64,000 bases of DNA from Gloeobacter kilaueensis JS1 (GTDB lineage: Bacteria > Cyanobacteriota > Cyanobacteriia > Gloeobacterales > Gloeobacteraceae). The translations under genes were made by a program, and so were the position numbers. Within the stretch, counting starts at the first letter, position 1. Each line of letters starts with the position of its first letter. The notes below the pieces were generated by a model that searched no databases, was not told the DNA's origin, and saw only the letters and a list, made by a program, of their open reading frames with translations. This document shows, in pieces, positions 9,000-17,455 of this stretch. The stretch lies in NCBI RefSeq assembly GCF_000484535.1, contig NC_022600.1, positions 2,666,001-2,730,000 on the forward strand, given 5' to 3'.

Positions 9000-10052
9000 T
9001 TATCTTCCAGCCAGAATCGCCGAGACCGCCGAGCCCATGCGGTTCGGATCGCTGTAGATAAGCTGGGTAATCGCTTCTCCCGGCCTGCCCTGCCGGACCT
9101 GCACGTTCATGCCAAAGTAGCCCTGCAGGTTGCTGTAGGTCTCATCGGAGGCGAGCAATTCGCCGTCGGTAGTGCGCACCTGATAATAAACCGGGGCGAG
9201 GGGCCGGTCGCTCTGTCCTTCAAGCCGGTAGGACTGCCCAACCATGAGCACATGGGCCGGGGTGGCAGTACTCAGCCGGATGCCCTGGCGGGCGAACGTA
9301 TTGGCCCTGAGGGCCGTAACGGGGTTGGTTCGCCTTTGCTTTATACCTGTAGCGCAGTAGGTCTGCCGCTGGCGCGGCACCTCGTCTTTGTCCTGCCTGT
9401 CGTCGCCGAAGCGCGAAGGGAGCGAGGTGAGCACCGGATAGAGCGTAAAAGCACCGTAGTGCAGGTGCGGCAATAGACCCGCATCCTGACCGCTCAGGGC
9501 GATCACCTCCCCGGCGCTCACGCGCTGGCCGGGCTTTACTTTGATCTGGCTCAAATGGGCGTAGAGCGTGTAGATTCCGCCGCCGTGATCGAGCAGGAGG
9601 CTCCGGGCGCTCCCCTCCGCCGCACCGGGTCCGGCACTCTCGATCACCTGGCCTGCCGCCGCTGCCGTCACAGGCGTCCCCACCGGCATCGAAAAGTCCC
9701 AGGCGTAGCGGTTGGATAGTTCGTGGTGGCTGTACTGGCCGTTGTTGCCCTGGCTCACCCGGTAGCAGCGCCCCGAGACAAAGGGCAGCTCGAAGCGCAC
9801 GCCGGTTGCGGTGCCCGGCGCTGTGGCAAGAGCCGGCAGCGAAACCGTAGGCCGATTCATCACCGAAGGCGATGGATCGGCTTGCTGCCGCTTGCTTTCA
9901 GCCTTGCGCTCCACCGGCGCAGAACGCCGCTCCGAGGGCATCAGAAACCGCAAGACGGGCTGCAGCGTACCAGAAAAGTAAGCGCCTGCAACCAGCACGA
10001 ACAGCACGAACAGATTGGATAGACAGCCGGAACCCTGGTCCCTGGAAGGCAT
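9000..10052 (-). CDS. M23 (LytM-like) peptidase, membrane-anchored
   Basis: This 350-residue protein has an N-terminal membrane segment (LFVLFVLVAGAYF, about residues 14-26), a linker and a LytM/M23 zinc-peptidase domain. Metal and catalytic residues are visible in SHHE...YAWDFSMPVGTPV (His and Asp) and PHLHY (the final His pair). M23 enzymes usually cleave peptidoglycan cross-bridges in the periplasm. About 110 residues follow the catalytic core, starting near TLYPVLTSLPSRFGDD, and may be a beta-rich accessory domain. It is convergent with the TetR gene, with only 4 bp between the stops. Confidence 0.87.
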   Translation of the reverse strand: MPSRDQGSGCLSNLFVLFVLVAGAYFSGTLQPVLRFLMPSERRSAPVERKAESKRQQADPSPSVMNRPTVSLPALATAPGTATGVRFELPFVSGRCYRVSQGNNGQYSHHELSNRYAWDFSMPVGTPVTAAAAGQVIESAGPGAAEGSARSLLLDHGGGIYTLYAHLSQIKVKPGQRVSAGEVIALSGQDAGLLPHLHYGAFTLYPVLTSLPSRFGDDRQDKDEVPRQRQTYCATGIKQRRTNPVTALRANTFARQGIRLSTATPAHVLMVGQSYRLEGQSDRPLAPVYYQVRTTDGELLASDETYSNLQGYFGMNVQVRQGRPGEAITQLIYSDPNRMGSAVSAILAGR

Positions 10053-10198
10053 AGAGGGTGGAAATCGGATACCTCCAGGCTAGTGTCTGGCCAAGGGTAC
10101 CTTCAACCCTGGTCTGCATAAACGACTTGGGCTGTCTTCCAGCGACTGTCGGCGCAGGGGCATCTAAAGAATCAGGCTCCTATCGCGACGATCTTCGC

Positions 10199-11023
10199 TT
10201 AGCGCCGCTGCAGCACGTAGAGGATGTGATCGCCCAGAAAGGCGAAGGGCCAGAGATGGCCAATGGTTCTATCCAGCCGGTCCAGCACCCCCAATAGACC
10301 GGGCAGCGAGCGCACCCACTTATCGAAGTACGTGGGTGGCACGAATAGCCCGATCGCCCGCTGTCCTTCGAGATGAAACCAGGGAGCAAAGGCTTGCCGT
10401 ACCTGACGCGCACTGTGATAGCGCACGCTTATACTCTGCCCATCGCCGATTGAAGCCGCTACCAATCCGGGGCGTAGGCGGCGAAAAGCTTGCGCCCACC
10501 GCCCACAAACCGCATAAGCGGCCATCTCCCAGAGACAGAGACGACCAAAAAGACAAAAGGCCACGGGCGCTCCCGGCGGCAACTTGCTTGCCAGATGAGC
10601 GGCAAAGGCGGCCAGATCGTCCACGCAGTTGAGAGCGGCGAAATTGGAGAAGGCACCGTCGAAATGCTCCTCCAGTTCACCTACCCGCTCGGCAAAGAGT
10701 TGACATGTCCGTACCTGAGGGAGACCAGCGCAGCGCTGGGCGGTCAGCGCGAGCATTGAGTTAGAAGGGTCGGTAGCCAGTACCCACAGGCCGCCCCCGG
10801 CCAGATACTCGGCATCGATGCCAGTGCCGCAGCCAAATTCGACAAGCGATCCGCCCCGCGCAAAAAGACCGCTAACGTGCTGCCAGACCTGCCCGCGCTG
10901 CAGACGACCAACAACGCTGAGGGCGTAGCGGCGGTCATAGTCGGCGGCAAGACTGTCGAAAAAGGCTTCTGCCGGGTAATTCTGTTGTGGTAGCCTCAAT
11001 CTGCCCGAAAGGTGCTCATCCAT
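10199..11023 (-). CDS. Class I SAM-dependent methyltransferase
   Basis: This 274-residue protein has a Rossmann methyltransferase core. Motif I is LVEFGCGTGIDAEYL (about residues 60-74), the acidic motif II position is in LATDPSNSML, and a motif IV-like stretch is FDGAFSNFAALN. The substrate cannot be assigned. A GGAGG lies 8 bp before the ATG on this strand, supporting the start. The ATG shares bases with the ATG of the divergent kinase gene (CATG at 11021-11024), so its promoter must lie inside that neighbour. Confidence 0.85.
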   Translation of the reverse strand: MDEHLSGRLRLPQQNYPAEAFFDSLAADYDRRYALSVVGRLQRGQVWQHVSGLFARGGSLVEFGCGTGIDAEYLAGGGLWVLATDPSNSMLALTAQRCAGLPQVRTCQLFAERVGELEEHFDGAFSNFAALNCVDDLAAFAAHLASKLPPGAPVAFCLFGRLCLWEMAAYAVCGRWAQAFRRLRPGLVAASIGDGQSISVRYHSARQVRQAFAPWFHLEGQRAIGLFVPPTYFDKWVRSLPGLLGVLDRLDRTIGHLWPFAFLGDHILYVLQRR

Positions 11024-12008
11024 GTCATCGCCTCCGATTCTTTGCCTTGGCGAAATGCTCTTAGACTGTCTGGCCGACCAGCCGGACCGGCTCGAAGCTG
11101 AGGTTTCCTCCTGGACATCTTATCCGGGAGGGGCACCGGCCAACGCCGCCTGCGCCCTCGCCCGCCTCGGTACACCCGTTCACTTTATCGGGGCGCTGGG
11201 AGACGACTTCGAGGGCGACAAACTGCTCACTGTCCTGCAAAGTAGTGGCGTGCAGACGGCGGGCGTGCAGCGCGCTGCTTTGCCGACACGCAAAGTCTAC
11301 GTCACCCGCACCAGTGCGGGCGAGCGCACCTTTTCGAGCTTCGGCGGCGATCCGCCAGATGCCTTTGCCGACACGCACCTGGAGGCTGAGGCGATTCCCG
11401 ACGCTCTCTTTGAAGGGGCCGGGTTTATCAGCCTGGGCACCCTGATGGCCGCCTACCCCATCTCCGGTGCTGCGATCTTTCACGCCCTCGATCTGGCCGA
11501 TGAGCATTTTGTGAAAGTCTGCCTCGATATCAACTGGCGACCGGTCTTCTGGGACGCCCCCGACCGGGCCGCTCCGATCGTTCTCGATCTGATCGCCCGC
11601 GCCGACGTGCTCAAGGTGAGCGAGGAAGACGCCGAATGGCTGGGACTTACTTCCCTCGACGCCATCGCTGAGCGCTTCGACCAGTTGGAGGCGATCTTTC
11701 TCACCCGTGGCGAGCGCGGCTGCCTCTGGCAGGTCGGTTCCGCCCACGGCGAACATCCTGGCTACCGGGTCTCTACGGTCGATACGACCGGGGCAGGCGA
11801 CACTTTTACGGCTGCGCTGTTGCACCAGTTCAACCAGCTCTCGCCGATGAAATGGCCAGGGGCAGCCCCGGCAATCGTCGATTACGCCTCCGCTGCTGCT
11901 GCCTTGAGCACGACGAGCCCCGGCGGTATCGGCAGTACTCCCGACGATGCGACAATTCGCGCCTTCTTACACGGTCAGGTTAGAGCAGGCGGCCCTGCTG
12001 CTTTTTAG
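11022..12008 (+). CDS. PfkB-family carbohydrate kinase (fructokinase-like)
   Basis: This ribokinase/PfkB-fold sugar kinase of 328 residues probably phosphorylates fructose or a related sugar. The N-terminal motif ILCLGEMLLDCL, the PfkB signature 1 region YPGGAPANAACALARLG and the catalytic anion-hole motif DTTGAGDTF (Asp as base) are all intact. An AGGTG lies 8 bp before the ATG. The start codon overlaps that of the divergent methyltransferase, and the 3' end overlaps the convergent acetyltransferase gene by 29 bp. Confidence 0.9.
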   Translation: MSSPPILCLGEMLLDCLADQPDRLEAEVSSWTSYPGGAPANAACALARLGTPVHFIGALGDDFEGDKLLTVLQSSGVQTAGVQRAALPTRKVYVTRTSAGERTFSSFGGDPPDAFADTHLEAEAIPDALFEGAGFISLGTLMAAYPISGAAIFHALDLADEHFVKVCLDINWRPVFWDAPDRAAPIVLDLIARADVLKVSEEDAEWLGLTSLDAIAERFDQLEAIFLTRGERGCLWQVGSAHGEHPGYRVSTVDTTGAGDTFTAALLHQFNQLSPMKWPGAAPAIVDYASAAAALSTTSPGGIGSTPDDATIRAFLHGQVRAGGPAAF

Positions 12009-12528
12009 CCGCCCGCCCAATGGCGTAGAAGCGATCGAGGGTGCCTCTGTAATCCTGCAGTCCCTCGAAGCGCATCCCGCACTTTTCCATTACCCGCCAG
12101 GAGGCAATATTTTCGGGCATAGCGGCAGCGACGATCCGCTCCAGGCCACGGTCGAGTCCCCAGGCGAGTACAGCCTGCACCGCCTCGCTCATGTAGCCCC
12201 GGCCCCAGAACGCCTGAGCAAGGCCATAGCCCAGTTCCGTGTCGGACGTATCAAAGAGAAAGCGCAAAAAGCAGTAGCCCGCGAACACCCGAGGGTCACG
12301 AACGACGATTGCCCAGGCTCCGTGACCGGGGTGATCGCCGTAGTGTATCCAGCGTTCGATAAAGTCATGCACCTGCTCGCGAGTCAGAGATACCAGCGAG
12401 GTGTAGCGCACGACGTTCGGATCGCTCCAGAGCCGGTAGAGATCTTCCTCATCCGCAGGCGTCAGAGGACGCAGGATCAGCCGTTCGGTCTCGATGGTCG
12501 CGAGCATGGTTTTTTTCTGTTGAGCCAT
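11980..12528 (-). CDS. GNAT-family N-acetyltransferase (RimJ/RimL type)
   Basis: This 182-residue acetyltransferase starts like RimJ/RimL proteins (ETERLILRPLTPADEEDLYRL, residues about 13-33). It has the acetyl-CoA loop region LAQAFWGRGYMSEAV and a C-terminal NIASWRVMEKCGMRFEG typical of the family. It would acetylate a protein N-terminus or a small amine, and the substrate is unknown. A second Met at 12507 (MLATIE) is an alternative start. Its 3' end overlaps the convergent sugar kinase by 29 bp. Confidence 0.86.
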   Translation of the reverse strand: MAQQKKTMLATIETERLILRPLTPADEEDLYRLWSDPNVVRYTSLVSLTREQVHDFIERWIHYGDHPGHGAWAIVVRDPRVFAGYCFLRFLFDTSDTELGYGLAQAFWGRGYMSEAVQAVLAWGLDRGLERIVAAAMPENIASWRVMEKCGMRFEGLQDYRGTLDRFYAIGRAAKKQQGRLL

Positions 12529-12608
12529 TGCTGCTCATGTTCGCATGGGAGGGTCGCAGGCCGCCGCGCAAAATCCGACAATGAACACAGCCCAACCCAG
12601 GAGGAATC

Positions 12609-13571
12609 ATGGCACTTGGTATGCTCGTCGAAGGCCAGTGGGTCAATCAAGAAAAAGACCGCGACGCCCAGGGACGCTTTAACCGCACGCCGACCAGTTT
12701 TCGCCGCTGGATCCGCGCTGACGGCAGCAGTGAGTTTGCTCCGGAGCCAGGCCGCTACCACCTCTACGTCTCTCTGGCCTGTCCCTGGGCCCACCGCACC
12801 ATCTTGATGCGCAGGCTCAAGGGCCTGGAGGAGGTGATCGGCCTGTCGGTGGTCGCCGCTGAGATCCACGACAACGGCTGGGAATTTCGAGACGAGCCCG
12901 GTGCCATCCCCGATAGCGTCAACGGCGCAAGCGCCCTCTGGCAAATCTACGTCAAGGCAAAGTCCGACTACACCGGCAAAGTGACCGTGCCGGTGCTCTG
13001 GGACAAGTGGACGAACACTATCGTCAACAACGAGTCTCGCGAAATCATCCGCATGTTCGATACCGAATTTGCCTCCCTTGCTCGCAAATCTCTCGACCTC
13101 TGGCCCCTCGAACTGCGCGAGCAGGTCGATCAGACGATCGATGCCATCTATCAGCCCATCAACAACGGCGTCTATCGGGCCGGTTTTGCCACTCGCCAGA
13201 CCGCCTACGAAGAAGCAGTGGGTGAACTGTTTGCCGCTCTCGACCACTGGGAAGGGGTACTGGCGAGCCGACGCTACCTGTGCGGAGAAAAGCTTACAGA
13301 GGCTGACCTGTGTCTTTTTACCACCCTGCTGCGCTTTGACCCGGTCTATTTTGGGCACTTCAAGTGCAACCTCAGGCGGATCGTCGATTGTCCCAACCTC
13401 TGGAACTATCTCAAAGACCTCTACCAGCAGCCGGGGGTGCGCGAGACCTGCAACCTCGACCACATCAAGCGCCATTACTACCGCAGCCACACCAACATCA
13501 ACCCCACCGGCATCGTACCAGTTGGGCCAATTCTCGATCTAGACAGCCCCCACGACCGCAACCGCTTCTAG
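12609..13571 (+). CDS. Glutathionyl-hydroquinone reductase (Xi-class GST)
   Basis: This 320-residue Xi-class glutathione transferase (YqjG/ECM4/PcpF family) reductively removes glutathione from glutathionyl-hydroquinones. The diagnostic catalytic motif LACPWAHRTILMRRLKG is intact with its Cys, and the C-terminal all-helical half (TEADLCLFTTLLRFDPVY) is typical. AGGAGG lies just before the ATG, which fixes the start. Such enzymes are common in cyanobacteria and are thought to protect quinone pools. No close operon partner is seen. Confidence 0.92.
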   Translation: MALGMLVEGQWVNQEKDRDAQGRFNRTPTSFRRWIRADGSSEFAPEPGRYHLYVSLACPWAHRTILMRRLKGLEEVIGLSVVAAEIHDNGWEFRDEPGAIPDSVNGASALWQIYVKAKSDYTGKVTVPVLWDKWTNTIVNNESREIIRMFDTEFASLARKSLDLWPLELREQVDQTIDAIYQPINNGVYRAGFATRQTAYEEAVGELFAALDHWEGVLASRRYLCGEKLTEADLCLFTTLLRFDPVYFGHFKCNLRRIVDCPNLWNYLKDLYQQPGVRETCNLDHIKRHYYRSHTNINPTGIVPVGPILDLDSPHDRNRF

Positions 13572-13810
13572 TGCGCACTGGTTCTATCTGGAAGTTTTGA
13601 GTAGTAAACCCATCTTCGCGGCAGGGAAGTTGTCGATAGCTTGATCGATGAGGAGGCTTTCATTTTCTGTCTTTTAGCTTGGGGGAGTGATGGGCGTTTG
13701 AACCGGGTGATCCGCGCTGCGTCTAAATCGGTCAGTGGACGGAGCAACGCTACTGTCACTATCATGAAGGAATCTGCAGAAGGTGGTGGGTCACTCTCCT
13801 GGAGGTGGCG

Positions 13811-14518
13811 ATGAGATTTTACAGGCTTGCACTTCTGGCTTTGCTACTGGCAGCGTTTGTTCCTGGCCGGGCTGTTGCTTCGGGCGAGAGCAACCTGGTG
13901 CTCAACGGCGGCAATAGCGAAAACGACGACACATACAGCAAGTTGTACCTCTCCTCGTCGGCCTACGTGATCAAAGACAAGGACTATTCTCCCGAACAGC
14001 CGCGCTTTGGTCTATTTACTACCTGGTTTTTTGACCCGCTGCAGGACGATCGCTTCGCCGTCCGGGCGCGCTACTGCGTGCCCACCGGCAACATCGATGG
14101 TGAGCAGGCAAGCCTGGAGCGATTGGAGCTGCTCGACGACGGCAAGGTGCTCGTCGCCCTGCAAGAAAGCAACAGCAGCCTCCCTGCCCGGCGCGAGATC
14201 GTGCAGGCTGCCTACTACAGCGAAGGCTACCGGCAACCCGTCTACCGCTACGCGCTCACCAAGTTTGGTCTGGTGCCGGTTCTGGCGGGCTACAGCTCCG
14301 GGCCGCCAATCTTCCACCAGGCAGTGAGCTGCGCCTCCGGTACGAGCGGATTTGATCTGGGCGGGGTGGCCGACGCCCTCGCAGCCCTGCCCGACAAGAC
14401 GCTCAAGGTGCAGTTGCACTTCAGCAACGGCGATGTGAGCGGCTGGCAACTGGGCTCCGGCACCGTGCGCGAGTTAAAGCGCCTGGTTGCCCTGCGCCGG
14501 GAGCTGGCAGGTGGTTGA
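13811..14518 (+). CDS. Secreted hypothetical protein, paralogue of the protein at 54094-54816
   Basis: This is a 235-residue exported protein. The ATG at 13811 follows a GGAGG by 5 bp and gives a clean signal peptide (LALLALLLAAFVPGRAVAS). The mature part shares a pattern with the protein at 54094-54816: YSKLY...VIKDKDY...QPRF, RYCV, LELLDDGKVLVAL, SCASG, FDLGGV, ALAALPDKTLKVQL and WQLGSGTVRELKRL. Both have a Cys in RYC and one in the SC/DC motif, which could pair in the periplasm. No enzyme motif is seen. It appears to belong to a lineage-specific secreted family of unknown role. Confidence 0.75.
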   Translation: MRFYRLALLALLLAAFVPGRAVASGESNLVLNGGNSENDDTYSKLYLSSSAYVIKDKDYSPEQPRFGLFTTWFFDPLQDDRFAVRARYCVPTGNIDGEQASLERLELLDDGKVLVALQESNSSLPARREIVQAAYYSEGYRQPVYRYALTKFGLVPVLAGYSSGPPIFHQAVSCASGTSGFDLGGVADALAALPDKTLKVQLHFSNGDVSGWQLGSGTVRELKRLVALRRELAGG

Positions 14519-14545
14519 GCAGATTCATCTGATAGGGAGCAGTCT

Positions 14546-15682
14546 ATGGCCCAGCTTCAGCCGCGCACTCCCGCCCGAGAGCGGCTGATCCGATCGGCGA
14601 GCGCGCTTTTTGCTCTTCAGGGCGTGCGCGAGACGACGACGCGGCAAATTGCCGAGCGGGCGGGCGTCAACGAGGTGACCCTGTTTCGCCAGTTCGGCAA
14701 CAAGCAGGGGCTGCTGCTGGCTTTGATCGAAGAATCGAATCTTTTTGACGTCCTCAGGGTAGCTCCCGCCCTGCTACCGGTGAGCCGTCCGCAGTTGCGC
14801 GATTATATCGAGGCCCGGCTTAGCGCCTTTGAGCAGTTGCCGGAATTTGTCCTGTCGCTTGTGGCCGAAACAGCCGATCCGACAGCGATCGAGCGACAGA
14901 CCCCGAGCCGCCAGATCCCAGACGACCCAGCCAACCAGAGCGATCCATCGCCCTCGGCCCGCCGCGCCGATTTGCTCGATACCCTGCTTCTGGGCTGGAC
15001 GTTCAAAAAATGGCTGGGCATCGCCACCGGCCCGCAGCAGGGGCGAGCGGACTTTCTGGAGAGCGTGGCAGGACTATTCGAGCAAAGCACTTCTGCCCTG
15101 CTGCCGGATGATGGGCAGCCCCCAGTCCACGAACTTTCTGCCGCCTTCGTCCACCGCCTGCTGGATAGTGCCCGCAAATCCAGCCCCCAGGATTACGCGC
15201 TCCTCTACGTACTCTTCGCTGCCGGGCTGAGTGCGGCTGAAGTGAGCGCTCTGCAGCGCACCGACTGGATCGGTGAGAGCGATCGGCAGTTGCTGCAGGT
15301 GGGTAACCGCCAGGTACCGCTCAACCGCCAGATCCTGGGCAAACGCTACGGCTCTTCTACCCACAACCCCCTCAGCCGCTGGCTGAAGTCGCGCCGCGAT
15401 CAGCAGAATGCTCTATTTCTCAACGAAGTTGCCAGACCCCTGTCCGTCCAGGAAGTGCAATTTCGCTGGGAGGTCTGCATCCAGAAGATCGTAGCGGCCA
15501 CGGAGAGCGCACCGACCGTCGAGCAGGCCCAACAGACCTGGCGGGTCGAGATGCTCCTGCGCGGCATCGACCTCGACACCCTGGCCATTCTCAGCGGTCA
15601 AACACCCGAGCAACTGCAGCCTTTCGCCCGCCGCGCCCGAGAAAAATTGGCCCTCGAAAAAGCCCTCCAGCTCGACGGCTGA
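14546..15682 (+). CDS. TetR-type regulator fused to a degenerate tyrosine-recombinase-like domain
   Basis: This 378-residue protein is about twice the usual TetR length. Residues 10-60 form a TetR DNA-binding domain (TTRQIAERAGVNEVTLFRQF). Residues about 215-375 read like a phage-integrase catalytic domain with its active site lost. AAGLSAAEVSALQ matches the XerC-type TGLRxSELxxL with Ser for Arg. Then TWRVEMLLRGIDLDTLAIL matches the helix that normally carries HxLRH, without His or Arg, and SGQTPEQLQPF has Gln for the GH His and Phe for the nucleophilic Tyr. It probably acts as a DNA-binding regulator. Twin palindromes and a desaturase gene follow directly, so it may control lipid unsaturation in a DesT-like way. 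The fold of the C-terminal half is inferred. Confidence 0.75.
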   Translation: MAQLQPRTPARERLIRSASALFALQGVRETTTRQIAERAGVNEVTLFRQFGNKQGLLLALIEESNLFDVLRVAPALLPVSRPQLRDYIEARLSAFEQLPEFVLSLVAETADPTAIERQTPSRQIPDDPANQSDPSPSARRADLLDTLLLGWTFKKWLGIATGPQQGRADFLESVAGLFEQSTSALLPDDGQPPVHELSAAFVHRLLDSARKSSPQDYALLYVLFAAGLSAAEVSALQRTDWIGESDRQLLQVGNRQVPLNRQILGKRYGSSTHNPLSRWLKSRRDQQNALFLNEVARPLSVQEVQFRWEVCIQKIVAATESAPTVEQAQQTWRVEMLLRGIDLDTLAILSGQTPEQLQPFARRAREKLALEKALQLDG

Positions 15683-15702
15683 CCCGCCGGAAACCCGCCA
15701 GT

Positions 15703-15719
15703 TGCAAGTGGCACTTGCA
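15703..15719. promoter_or_regulatory. Operator-like palindrome 1 of desaturase promoter
   Basis: TGCAAGT-GGC-ACTTGCA is a perfect 7-bp-arm palindrome, 21 bp after the stop of the TetR-type gene. A weak -35-like TTGCAT overlaps its right arm. A TAGGCT lies 17 bp further on as a possible -10. An identical-arm copy lies 48 bp downstream, centre to centre. Confidence 0.7.
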
Positions 15720-15750
15720 TATTTGGCAGCGGGCTGATAGGCTACAGACA

Positions 15751-15767
15751 TGCAAGTAAGACTTGCA
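15751..15767. promoter_or_regulatory. Operator-like palindrome 2 of desaturase promoter
   Basis: TGCAAGT-AAG-ACTTGCA has the same arms as the copy at 15703-15719 and differs only in the 3-bp centre. It lies just after the likely transcription start and 13 bp before the desaturase ATG, so a bound protein would block transcription or early elongation. The regulator encoded immediately upstream is the obvious candidate. Confidence 0.7.
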
Positions 15768-15780
15768 TTTGAGGCATTTT

Positions 15781-16635
15781 ATGAAAACCCATTCTTCTGC
15801 TTTGAGCGGCCTGGCGTCGCTCAAGTGGCCGCTCGTCGGTTTTATTGGCACCGTTCATCTTCTGGCCTTGCTGGCTCCCTGGTGTTTTAGCTGGTCCGCC
15901 CTCGGGGTTGCGCTGCTGCTGCACTGGTTGTTGGGCGGTATCGGCATCTGCCTGGGCTACCACCGGCTGCTGGCTCACCGCAGCTTCCGGCTGCCGCAGC
16001 TTCTGGAGCGGGCGGTTGCCCTCCTCGGCGCGCTGGCTCTGCAGGGCGGCCCGATCTTCTGGGTAGCGGGGCACCGGCGGCACCACGCCTGGACGGAAGA
16101 TCCGACTCGCGATCCACACGCTTCCACGCGCGGCTTCTGGTGGAGCCATCTGCTCTGGCTGGTCCAGCCCCAGGCCCAGCCACCGGCAGAAAAGTTCGCT
16201 GCGGATCTGGCCTGTCAACCGTTCTACAGGTGGCTGGAGCGCTATCATCTGTTGCTGCAATTGCCCTTCGGGTTGCTGTTGTTTCTATTGGGCGGCGTTC
16301 CCTTCGTCGTCTACGGCATCTTTGTGCGCACGGTTTTGCTCTGGCACACCACCTGGCTCGTCAACTCCGCCGCCCATCTGAGCGGTTATCGCTCCTACCA
16401 GACCGCCGACTGCTCGCGCAACCTCTGGTGGGTGGCCCTGCTCACCTACGGCGAGGGCTGGCACAACAACCACCATGCCCATCCGCGCGCCGCTCGGGCC
16501 GGTCTGCTGTGGTGGGAGGTCGATCTCACCTGGGGAACGATCCGGCTCCTGGAGATGGTGGGGCTGGCCCGCAAGGTGGTTCGACCATCCTGCCTTGTCA
16601 ACTGTGAGTCCGTTACCAGCAAAGTTCGAGGATAG
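15781..16635 (+). CDS. Delta-9-type fatty acid desaturase
   Basis: This 284-residue membrane desaturase introduces a cis double bond into acyl chains using a di-iron centre. The three histidine boxes are intact: HRLLAHRSF, HRRHHAW and HNNHHAHP. Hydrophobic spans sit near residues 18-52, 82-96 and 150-190. The ATG at 15781 is preceded by GAGG. The upstream TTG at 15763 lies inside a palindrome and is not used here. Two identical-arm palindromes flank its promoter, and a TetR-type regulator gene precedes it, so expression is likely repressed or tuned by that regulator. Confidence 0.93.
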   Translation: MKTHSSALSGLASLKWPLVGFIGTVHLLALLAPWCFSWSALGVALLLHWLLGGIGICLGYHRLLAHRSFRLPQLLERAVALLGALALQGGPIFWVAGHRRHHAWTEDPTRDPHASTRGFWWSHLLWLVQPQAQPPAEKFAADLACQPFYRWLERYHLLLQLPFGLLLFLLGGVPFVVYGIFVRTVLLWHTTWLVNSAAHLSGYRSYQTADCSRNLWWVALLTYGEGWHNNHHAHPRAARAGLLWWEVDLTWGTIRLLEMVGLARKVVRPSCLVNCESVTSKVRG

Positions 16636-16659
16636 GATAGTGGCGTCGATCTTCCCGGA

Positions 16660-17355
16660 ATGGTTGCCGTGTCCACTGCCCCAGACAGCAGCCCGAGGCG
16701 TCAGACTATCGAAATTCAAAACGATGCCTCCGCCACCTTCGATCCCCAACGCTGGATCGCAACGACGACGAGTGGCCTGGAAGCAGTCTTCAGCGCCGAT
16801 CCGAACGTGCTGGTGGCAAGCAGCCTCACCTGGTTTGCAATCGAGGACAACCCGGCTATCCGCATCGTTCCGGATGTAATGGTCGTCTTTGGCCGTCCCA
16901 AAGGACCGCGCGGTGCCTATTATCAGTGGAGCGAGTACGACATCGTGCCCCAGGTGGTCTTCGAGCTGGTCTCACCGGTCGAATCGCTCACCCAACTGGC
17001 CAAAGAATTTGCCTTCTACGAGCGCTACGGCGTCGAAGAATATTACCTCTACGATCCGCTCAAAGAAGATATCTGCGGCTGGCTGCGCTATCAAAACCGG
17101 CTGGAGGTGATCGATCCGATCCAGGGCTGGCTCAGCCCCCGGCTGGGGGTGCGCTTCGAGCTGACCCACGAAGGACTCGAACTGTACCGCCCCGACGGTC
17201 AAAAACTCGGCACCTACGAGGAACTGGAGCGCCAGCGCGCCCTCGCCCTCCAACAACTCGAAGAGGAGCGCCAGCGCGCCGACCTCGAACGGCTGCGGGC
17301 CGAACGCCTCGCCGAACAACTGCGTTCTCTGGGGATCGACCCTGAAAAGCTCTAG
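16660..17355 (+). CDS. Uma2-family (DUF820) PD-(D/E)XK nuclease-like protein
   Basis: This 231-residue member of the Uma2/DUF820 family is highly expanded in cyanobacteria and carries a PD-(D/E)XK nuclease fold. Putative active-site residues are the PD in RIVPDVMVVFG, the Glu in VFELVSPVES and the Lys in KEFAFYERYGVEEYYLYDP. The last 45 residues are a charged coiled coil (repeated E, R, Q, A, L), common in this family. The biological role of these proteins is unsettled, and no partner gene is visible. Confidence 0.9.
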   Translation: MVAVSTAPDSSPRRQTIEIQNDASATFDPQRWIATTTSGLEAVFSADPNVLVASSLTWFAIEDNPAIRIVPDVMVVFGRPKGPRGAYYQWSEYDIVPQVVFELVSPVESLTQLAKEFAFYERYGVEEYYLYDPLKEDICGWLRYQNRLEVIDPIQGWLSPRLGVRFELTHEGLELYRPDGQKLGTYEELERQRALALQQLEEERQRADLERLRAERLAEQLRSLGIDPEKL

Positions 17356-17455
17356 CCCCGCCCAATTGCGCCTATCTCCCCTAAGTCGCTAGAGATAGAG
17401 TTGTTTGGGTTTAGAGAACTTGCTACGATCCGAGGCACTCCAGCTCTACACTTCC

